This document shows positions 5,989-11,790 of a stretch of 11,790 bases of DNA, piece after piece. Both the position numbers and the translations under genes were made by a program. The notes beneath the pieces were generated by a model. That model made no database searches, had not been told where the DNA came from, and was given only the letters and a program-made list of their open reading frames with translations. Source of the stretch: Gallionellaceae bacterium UBA6222 (GTDB lineage: Bacteria; Pseudomonadota; Gammaproteobacteria; Burkholderiales; Gallionellaceae); the NCBI GenBank assembly GCA_002421915.1, contig DISA01000073.1, forward strand, positions 312-12,101, read 5' to 3'. Each line of letters opens with the position of its first letter. Within the stretch, counting starts at the first letter, position 1.

Positions 5989-8216
5989 AGAAGCATGCGT
6001 TGTTGATTGGCTTGGGCTTGTTGGCAATGTTGCTCTTTCTGGGCGATGCCGCCGGCTTCTACCGGCTGGGCTTCGTGCAATTCTTTGATGCCAAGCTCTA
6101 TGATTACCGCATGTTGTTGTCCCTGCCCCACAGCTCGGATGACCGCATTGTCATTCTTGATATCGATGAGAAAAGCCTGAAACAGGAGGGGCGCTGGCCT
6201 TGGGGGCGCGACAAACTGGCCGCGCTGACGGAAGACCTGTTCGATCATTATGGTGTGGTGACGGTAGGCTTTGACGTGGTGTTTGCCGAGCCGGACACCA
6301 GCTCCGGCCTGCATGTGTTACAGGAACTCGGACGCAAGCAATTCAAGGATGTCGCACAGTTCCAGTCCGTGTTGAACCAGATTCGCCCGGCGCTGGAATA
6401 CGACACCTTGTTTGCGGCGAAGCTGAAGCAGCGCAATATCGTGCTTGGCTATTACTTCAGCAACAGCGAGACAGGGATGCCACCGAGCAAGTCTGGCGCA
6501 CTGCCGCCCCCCGTGTTTGCAGCGGGAACATTCAGGGGGCGCGCCGTCAACTTCGTGCAATGGGACAGTTACGGTGCCAACTTGCCGGTATTGCAAGCCA
6601 GCGCGGCCACGGCAGGGCATTTCAACCCGCTGGTGGATTTTGATGGCATCGTGCGCCGTGTCCCGATGGTGGTCCAGCATGACGGCGCCTACTATGAATC
6701 GCTGTCGCTGGCAGTAGTGCGTAGCGTGCTGGGCTGGCCGCGACTGACGCCGGGATTTGCCGATTCACAAAGCAAGGACTACGGCGGTCTGGAGTGGCTG
6801 GTGCTGGAAGCGGAGCAGGGGAGCCTGATCATTCCGGTGGATGATCAGGTCAGCACGCTGGTGCCCTACCGTGGCCGGCGGGGCACATTCAAATACATTT
6901 CGGTTACCGACGTGTTGCACCACCGGGTTCCACTTGCGGAATTGCAGAACAAGATCGTGCTGGTGGGGACATCAGCCCCCGGTTTGATGGATATGCGCAG
7001 CACCCCGGTGGGCGAGGTTTATCCCGGGGTGGAAGTGCATGCCAGTATGATCAGCGGCATTCTCAGTCAAAAACTCAAACAGAGCCCGCCCTACATGGTC
7101 GGGGCGAATGTGGTGCTGCTGCTGCTGGCCGGCATGGCTTTGAGTTTGATCCTGCCGTTGCTGACCCCGGTACGCGGCATGCTGCTCACGCTGGGGGCGT
7201 TGACTGCGGACGTGGTACTCAACCGCATCCTGTGGGATTACGCCGATCTGGCGATGCCACTGGCAGGCGGATTGCTGTTGATCCTCGTACTGTTCGGATT
7301 GAACATGACGTTTGGTTATTTTGTCGAGTCGCGTGCCAAGAAGCAGATCACCGGGCTGTTCGGACAATATGTGCCGGGTGAACTGGTGGATGAGATGGCG
7401 AAGCACCCCGAAAGTGTCTCCATGGAAGGCGACAGTCGCGAAATGAGCATCCTTTTTTCCGATGTCCGCGGTTTCACCACCATTTCGGAAGGGCTGGAGC
7501 CGAAGGAATTGTCAGAGCTGATGAACGAGTTCCTCACCCCGCTGTCGCGCATCATCTACGAGCAACGCGGCACCATCGACAAGTACATGGGAGACTGCAT
7601 CATGGCGTTCTGGGGCGCACCGCTGGCGGATGCGCAGCATGCGCAGCATGCTATCCTTGCCGGCCTGAAGATGCAGCGCACGCTTGCCGAGTTGCAGCCG
7701 CACTTTAAAGCGCGCGGTTGGCCGGAGATTCATGTCGGGGTCGGCATCAATACCGGGCGGGTCAGTGTGGGAAACATGGGTTCCGAAGTGCGTATCGCCT
7801 ATACCGTGATGGGCGATGCGGTCAATCTCGCTTCGCGCCTCGAGGGCATCACCAAGGAATATGGCGCGCAGATTATGGTGGGCGAAACGACCAAACAGGC
7901 GGCGCCGCAATTTGTCTATCGCGAAGTGGATAAGGTGCGCGTCAAAGGCAAGGTCGAACCGGTGGCAATTTTTGAACCGCTGGGACTGGCGGGTGAAGTC
8001 GAACAGGCAGTGCTGGATGAAATCAAATTATTCCACCAGGCGTTGCGCTCTTACCGCAAGCAGGAATGGGACAAGGCGGAGCTCGAACTGTTGAGCCTGC
8101 ACAACATGGCACCGGCCAGCAAGCTATATCAGGTCTACGCGGAGCGTGTGGCTTATTACCGCGCCAATCCGCCCGGTGCGGAGTGGGACGGCGTGTTTAT
8201 CTTTAAAACGAAATGA
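5985..8216 (+). CDS. CHASE2-sensor transmembrane class III adenylate cyclase
   Basis: This 743-residue receptor cyclase is predicted to make cAMP from ATP at the inner face of the membrane. It has an N-terminal helix (about 5-20) and a CHASE2 domain (about 35-360) with IDEKSLKQEGRWPW, VGFDVVFAEPD and YPGVEVHAS. Three helices follow (about 370-391, 394-413, 421-446), then a class III cyclase domain (about 484-665). All catalytic positions are present: metal Asp493 (FSDVRGFT) and Asp537 (KYMGDCIMAFWG), adenine-selecting Lys533 and Thr607 (YTVMGDAVNLASRLE), and transition-state Asn614 and Arg618. The Lys/Thr pair points to ATP rather than GTP. The last 75 residues are a helical TPR-like tail (FHQALRSYRKQEWDKAELELL) seen in related cyclases. 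AAGGGGG at 5972-5978 supports the ATG at 5985. A predicted cyclic nucleotide phosphodiesterase gene begins 10 nt after the stop, making a synthesis/degradation pair. The sensed signal is unknown. Confidence 0.96.
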   Translation: MKKHALLIGLGLLAMLLFLGDAAGFYRLGFVQFFDAKLYDYRMLLSLPHSSDDRIVILDIDEKSLKQEGRWPWGRDKLAALTEDLFDHYGVVTVGFDVVFAEPDTSSGLHVLQELGRKQFKDVAQFQSVLNQIRPALEYDTLFAAKLKQRNIVLGYYFSNSETGMPPSKSGALPPPVFAAGTFRGRAVNFVQWDSYGANLPVLQASAATAGHFNPLVDFDGIVRRVPMVVQHDGAYYESLSLAVVRSVLGWPRLTPGFADSQSKDYGGLEWLVLEAEQGSLIIPVDDQVSTLVPYRGRRGTFKYISVTDVLHHRVPLAELQNKIVLVGTSAPGLMDMRSTPVGEVYPGVEVHASMISGILSQKLKQSPPYMVGANVVLLLLAGMALSLILPLLTPVRGMLLTLGALTADVVLNRILWDYADLAMPLAGGLLLILVLFGLNMTFGYFVESRAKKQITGLFGQYVPGELVDEMAKHPESVSMEGDSREMSILFSDVRGFTTISEGLEPKELSELMNEFLTPLSRIIYEQRGTIDKYMGDCIMAFWGAPLADAQHAQHAILAGLKMQRTLAELQPHFKARGWPEIHVGVGINTGRVSVGNMGSEVRIAYTVMGDAVNLASRLEGITKEYGAQIMVGETTKQAAPQFVYREVDKVRVKGKVEPVAIFEPLGLAGEVEQAVLDEIKLFHQALRSYRKQEWDKAELELLSLHNMAPASKLYQVYAERVAYYRANPPGAEWDGVFIFKTK

Positions 8217-8226
8217 GTGACGCGCA

Positions 8227-8991
8227 ATGAAACTCAAAGTGCTCGGATGCAGCGGCGGGATCGGCGGCAATTTTCGCACCACCTCGCTCCTGCTCGACCA
8301 TGATGTGCTGATTGATGCAGGAACCGGGCTGGGTGAATTGAGCCTGGCCGAGATGAGCATAATCGACCATATATTCATCACCCACTCCCATCTTGATCAC
8401 ATCGCCTGTCTGCCGCTGTTGATCGATAGCGTGGGTTTCATGCGTGACCAACCCGTCGTTATTCATGCAACGGCTGAAACCTTGCAGATTTTGCAACAAC
8501 ACATATTCAACTGGGCGATCTGGCCGGATTTCACCGAAATTCCCAATCTGCAGCAGCCGGTGATGCGCTATGAGGAAATCAGGCTGGGGGAAACGGTCGA
8601 TCTCGGCGGGCGCAAGCTGACCCCGTTGCCGGTTAATCACGTCGTGCCGGCGGTTGGTTTTTGCATCGACAGCGGTACCGCGAGTCTGGTGTTCAGCGGT
8701 GACACCACAACCTGTGATGCCTTGTGGGAAGCAGTCAACCGTATCGGCAATCTGCGCTATCTGATTGTGGAGACGGCATTTTGCGATGCCGAAAAAGAGC
8801 TGGCCATTTTATCCAAACACCTGTGCCCGAGCCTGTTGGCAGAGGAACTGGCCAAGCTTAAATTGCAGCCGGAGATATATATTACGCACTTGAAGCCGGG
8901 CGAAGTGGAGCTGACCATGCACGAGATTGGCGAGCTCATACGCCACGTTAACCCGAAAATATTGCAAAACGGACAAGAGTTTGATTTTTGA
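8227..8991 (+). CDS. Metallo-beta-lactamase-fold hydrolase, likely class II 3',5'-cyclic nucleotide phosphodiesterase
   Basis: This 254-residue MBL-fold protein has the metal-binding signature THSHLDHIACLPLLID (His53, His55, Asp57, His58), His138 in PVNHVVPAVGF, Asp159 in FSGDT and His221 in YITHLKPGE. These complete a two-metal site. The HSHLDH block, followed by a hydrophobic run, resembles the PROSITE class II cAMP phosphodiesterase signature, although a Cys sits where that pattern expects Gly or Ser. The N-terminal CSGGIGGNFRTTSLLL loop also fits that group. Its position, 10 nt behind an adenylate cyclase and overlapping or adjacent to a cNMP-binding protein gene, strongly favours cAMP hydrolysis. 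Other MBL-fold phosphodiesterases (tRNase Z-like) remain possible. No signal peptide is seen, so it should act in the cytoplasm. There is no strong Shine-Dalgarno before the ATG at 8227, so translation may be coupled to the cyclase. Confidence 0.85.
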   Translation: MKLKVLGCSGGIGGNFRTTSLLLDHDVLIDAGTGLGELSLAEMSIIDHIFITHSHLDHIACLPLLIDSVGFMRDQPVVIHATAETLQILQQHIFNWAIWPDFTEIPNLQQPVMRYEEIRLGETVDLGGRKLTPLPVNHVVPAVGFCIDSGTASLVFSGDTTTCDALWEAVNRIGNLRYLIVETAFCDAEKELAILSKHLCPSLLAEELAKLKLQPEIYITHLKPGEVELTMHEIGELIRHVNPKILQNGQEFDF

Positions 8992-8996
8992 AAATC

Positions 8997-10073
8997 ATGA
9001 ATGACACACTGGATATCAGAGTACTTGCCGCGTTGGAGCCAATCTCCAGCTTCAGCCCGGCGCGCCTGCGCGAACTGCTTGACTACTGCCACATCGAGAA
9101 TGTCGTGCCCGGGCAGGACCCGTTCCAGAATCACCCTCTGCTCGGGCAGTCGGTCTATCTGGTGCGCGGCGAACTGGAGCTGACTTATGCCGATGGCAAC
9201 AGGGTCACAATGCGTGCCGACTCCGAGTGGGCGCGCCATCCGATCGGCAAGCGCCAGCCGGATATCGTTGCTGCCAGCGCATTGAGCCGGGTGCAGCTGT
9301 TGCGCGTCGATGACGACTTGCTGGATCGCATGGTGACCTGGGACCAGTTCGCCAGCCACGACGATATCAAGCCAAAGACCGATAAGGGCGGGAGCGAGGC
9401 GGCGGTCAGGCGACTGCTGAATTCCGGCATGTTCAGCGCGGAGAACCTGAATCACGGCCCGTTTGCGCATCTGCCGCCGGCGAACATCGGCAAGCTGCTC
9501 AATCGTGTCGAGGCGATCGCGGTGTGGGACAAAGATGTGATCGTGCGCGAGGGCGAAGAGGGTGATTACTACTACCTGATCGAGAGCGGGCGCGCCCAGG
9601 TCACCCGTCTGGTGGGTGGTGCCAATCTCCTGCTGGCCGAGCTGAAGGCGGGAGATGTGTTTGGCGAAGAAGCGCTGATCTCGGATGCCAGACGCAATGC
9701 CACGGTCACCATGAAAAGCAACGGGGTGCTGCTGCGCATGAAAAAGCAGGACTTCCTCGAGCTGATGAGAGAACCTTTGCTGCATCACATCAGTTTTGCC
9801 GAAGCAAAAGAAAAGGTGAAGCAGGGCGCGGTATGGCTGGATGTACGCCATCCACCGGAATACCGCTACGACAAATTGCCGGGCGCGATCAACGTGCCGC
9901 TCAACGATATCCGCAATGCGATCGGTGTGCTCAGTCGCACGGTGAGCTACATCGCCTATTGCCAGAGCGGTCGGCGCAGTGCGGCTGCCGCGTTCATTCT
10001 GGCGCAGGCGGGATATGACGTTTACGTACTGGAAAATGGACTGTGGTCGGTACCGCGAGTATCGCAACAGTAG
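8997..10073 (+). CDS. Cyclic-nucleotide-binding protein with C-terminal rhodanese domain
   Basis: From the ATG at 8997 the product is 358 residues. A TTG at 8988, in frame and overlapping the preceding stop as TTGA with AAGAG at 8975-8979, would add three residues, and I cannot exclude it. Numbering here is from the ATG. Residues about 8-112 look like a cNMP-binding fold (VYLVRGELELTYADG) without the phosphate-binding cassette. Residues about 155-258 are an intact cNMP domain: VIVREGEEGDYYYLIESGRAQV, then GDVFGEEALISDARRNATV with Glu224 and Arg233 in the ligand-binding positions. A rhodanese domain (about 264-350) follows, with LDVRHPPEYR and the active-site loop YCQSGRRS (Cys322), so sulfur transfer chemistry is possible. 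There is no DNA-binding helix-turn-helix, so this is not a CRP-type regulator. It is the likely cAMP receptor for the upstream cyclase/phosphodiesterase pair. The sulfur acceptor is unknown. Confidence 0.92.
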   Translation: MNDTLDIRVLAALEPISSFSPARLRELLDYCHIENVVPGQDPFQNHPLLGQSVYLVRGELELTYADGNRVTMRADSEWARHPIGKRQPDIVAASALSRVQLLRVDDDLLDRMVTWDQFASHDDIKPKTDKGGSEAAVRRLLNSGMFSAENLNHGPFAHLPPANIGKLLNRVEAIAVWDKDVIVREGEEGDYYYLIESGRAQVTRLVGGANLLLAELKAGDVFGEEALISDARRNATVTMKSNGVLLRMKKQDFLELMREPLLHHISFAEAKEKVKQGAVWLDVRHPPEYRYDKLPGAINVPLNDIRNAIGVLSRTVSYIAYCQSGRRSAAAAFILAQAGYDVYVLENGLWSVPRVSQQ

Positions 10074-10087
10074 GCGAGGGAGAATAA

Positions 10088-11790
10088 ATGAATAGTCCAC
10101 TGCAGGGTAATGCCAATGAGATGGGTGCGCGTCTGGAATTCACCCGCAATCTCAATCAAGTTACCAACAAAATTCATGCGACGAGCAACATCGATGAAAT
10201 CATGCTCGATGTCAGCAAGGATATTTGTGCCCTGTTCAATGCCGACAGGCTCACCATTTATGTGGTGGGTGAGGATAAGGCCTCGCTGGTATCCAAGGTC
10301 AAGACCGGGCTGAATTCATTCAAAGACCTCAAGCTACCCATTGCCGAACAAAGCATTGCCGGCTTCAGCGCGGCGCACAAGAAGCTGCTCAACATCAAGG
10401 ATGTTTATGACGTGCAGGAGCTGGCGTCACACAGCGGCACACTGCGTTTCTTGCAGGACGTGGACAAGCGCACCGGCTACCGCACCAAACAGATGTTGGT
10501 TGCGCCGGTTGTGGACGAGTCGGGCGAGCTGGTCGGGGTGATGCAGGTCATCAACAACAAAGCGGGCCAGCCCTTCCCCGAGGCGGTGGAAGAGGGTGTG
10601 AAGGAGCTGGCGCAGACGCTTGCCATTGCCTTGCGCCAGCGCCAGCAGCAAAGCGGCGCAATCAAGACCAAATACGACTATCTGGTGGCGGATGCAGTCA
10701 TGTCGGCGGCGGAGTTCGAACTGGCGACCCGTACCGCGCGCCGCAAAGGGATCGACATCGAGAATGTGCTGATCGACGAATTCGGGATCAAACTCGATGC
10801 GCTGGGCGCGGCGCTGTCGAAGTACTTCAACGTTCCCTACGAGCCGTTCAAGTCGGACCGGCTCAAACCCGGCGATCTGTTGCGCAACCTGCGCCGCGAA
10901 TATGTGGAAAGCAGCCATTGGCTACCCATCGACGAAACACCGGAAGGATTGGTTATTCTCACCACCGATCCCGAGCGGATTCAGGCGTCGCGCGTGGTCA
11001 ACAACATCTTCCCCAAGAACCGGCTGATCTACAAAGTCTGCACCCAGCGCGAATTCAAATCCACACTGGACGCCTTCTATGGGGGACACAGTTCGGTCGG
11101 TGACATCACCGGCAGTTTTGGCGACTCTGCCGAATCGATGGATGACCTGCTCACCTCTCTCGGCGGTGAAGAGGATGAAGAGTCGGGCGGTGGCATCAAC
11201 CAGGACGATCTGAATGCGGCAGCAGACAACGAACTGGTCAAGCTGGTCAACAAGATCATTCTCGACGCCTACAAGATGGGGGCGTCCGATATTCACATCG
11301 AACCCCTGCCGGGCAAAGGCAAGACCGGGATCCGCTTGCGCAAGGACGGTTCCCTGTTGAGCTACATCGAGATTCCTTCCACCTATCGCAATGCGCTGGT
11401 GACACGTCTCAAGATCATGTGCGACCTTGATATTTCCGAGAAGCGCCGGCCGCAGGACGGCAAGATCAAATTCAAGAAATTCGGGCCGGTCGATATCGAA
11501 CTGCGCGTGGCGACCATCCCCACACAGGGCGGGGTGGAAGATGTGGTGATGCGTATTTTGGCATCGGGTGAACCCATCCCGCTGGACAAGATGGGCTTTT
11601 CCGAGCGCAATCTGGAATTGATCAAGAAGACCGTTTCAAAGCCCTATGGCCTGTTCTTCGTGTGCGGCCCGACCGGTTCCGGCAAGACCACGACGCTGCA
11701 TTCGGTGCTGGGCTATCTGAATACGGTCGACACCAAGATCTGGACTGCCGAAGACCCGGTCGAAATCACGCAGAAGGGCCTGCGCCAGGT
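10088..11790 (+). CDS. GAF-domain GspE/PilB-type secretion or pilus assembly ATPase, 5' part
   Basis: The frame is open from the ATG at 10088 to the window edge, giving 567 residues. AGGGAG at 10078-10083 supports the start. Residues about 18-182 form a GAF domain, with DKRTGYRTKQMLVAPVV at 126-142 and VINNKAGQPF at 154-163. A GspE/PilB N-terminal type domain follows (about 190-335; FELATRTARRKG and YFNVPYEPF). Next is an acidic, Gly-rich linker (about 346-380), then the secretion ATPase domain: GASDIHIEPLPG near 398, LDISEKRRPQDGKIKF, and a Walker A GPTGSGKTTTLH with Lys533. The visible end, AEDPVEITQKGLRQV, is the Asp-box region. Walker B and the Cys-rich metal site common in this family lie outside. 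Such hexameric ATPases drive type IV pilus or type II secretion assembly on the cytoplasmic side. The fused GAF domain is unusual and suggests ligand control. The gene begins 14 nt after the cNMP-rhodanese gene, so it belongs to the same operon. Confidence 0.93.
   Translation, partial: MNSPLQGNANEMGARLEFTRNLNQVTNKIHATSNIDEIMLDVSKDICALFNADRLTIYVVGEDKASLVSKVKTGLNSFKDLKLPIAEQSIAGFSAAHKKLLNIKDVYDVQELASHSGTLRFLQDVDKRTGYRTKQMLVAPVVDESGELVGVMQVINNKAGQPFPEAVEEGVKELAQTLAIALRQRQQQSGAIKTKYDYLVADAVMSAAEFELATRTARRKGIDIENVLIDEFGIKLDALGAALSKYFNVPYEPFKSDRLKPGDLLRNLRREYVESSHWLPIDETPEGLVILTTDPERIQASRVVNNIFPKNRLIYKVCTQREFKSTLDAFYGGHSSVGDITGSFGDSAESMDDLLTSLGGEEDEESGGGINQDDLNAAADNELVKLVNKIILDAYKMGASDIHIEPLPGKGKTGIRLRKDGSLLSYIEIPSTYRNALVTRLKIMCDLDISEKRRPQDGKIKFKKFGPVDIELRVATIPTQGGVEDVVMRILASGEPIPLDKMGFSERNLELIKKTVSKPYGLFFVCGPTGSGKTTTLHSVLGYLNTVDTKIWTAEDPVEITQKGLRQ

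Noticed and set aside
7628..7657. Short tandem repeat gcgcagcat within the cyclase gene
   Set aside because: It is two in-frame copies encoding AQHAQHA in a helix of the cyclase domain. This is a local coding repeat with no sign of a mobile or regulatory role.
8757..10100. 447-codon open frame on the - strand
   Set aside because: It lies wholly antisense to the PDE and cNMP-rhodanese genes, which carry strong family motifs. The translation is a low-complexity mix rich in His, Gln and Arg with no recognisable domain, as expected for a shadow frame in GC-rich DNA.
10657..11095. Possible c-di-GMP-binding MshEN domain in the ATPase
   Set aside because: The region resembles the GspE/PilB N-terminal domain, but I cannot find the RLG and L-x-x-Q repeats typical of c-di-GMP-binding MshEN domains.

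Overview
The window is a continuous, protein-dense stretch of bacterial DNA. Every gene I can support lies on the + strand, with short gaps and no RNA genes, insertion sequences or CRISPR arrays visible. GC-rich codon usage and protein sequences typical of Proteobacteria suggest a betaproteobacterium, possibly of the Nitrosomonadales/Gallionellaceae type. That placement is an impression from family resemblance and was not computed.

Left part (1-1676): the 3' end of sucD (succinyl-CoA synthetase alpha chain), then an 88-nt gap holding an unusual purine-rich repeat, G-quadruplex-like motif and hairpin. A TerC-family membrane protein and a small ATP-binding-type universal stress protein follow, only 12 nt apart. 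This part looks like ordinary housekeeping and accessory sequence.

Right part (1782-11790, running off the window): seven consecutive genes that look like one signalling operon. In order they are (1) a CHASE2-TPR-Ser/Thr protein kinase, (2) a PP2C-type Ser/Thr phosphatase, (3) a protein with one intact and one degenerate FHA domain, (4) a CHASE2 class III adenylate cyclase with all catalytic residues, (5) a metallo-beta-lactamase-fold protein resembling class II 3',5'-cyclic nucleotide phosphodiesterases, (6) a protein with a degenerate and an intact cyclic-nucleotide-binding domain fused to a C-terminal rhodanese with its active-site Cys, and (7) the first 567 residues of a GspE/PilB-type assembly ATPase carrying an N-terminal phosphodiesterase-like GAF domain.

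The first three genes form a write/erase/read set for phosphothreonine, and the next three a write/erase/read set for cAMP. The writers of the two sets carry related extracytoplasmic CHASE2 sensors. The seventh gene is a plausible output: a pilus- or secretion-type motor with its own small-molecule-type sensor domain. Coupling of the two pathways to the motor is an inference from gene order and domain content. The individual domain calls rest on motifs read directly from the sequence.
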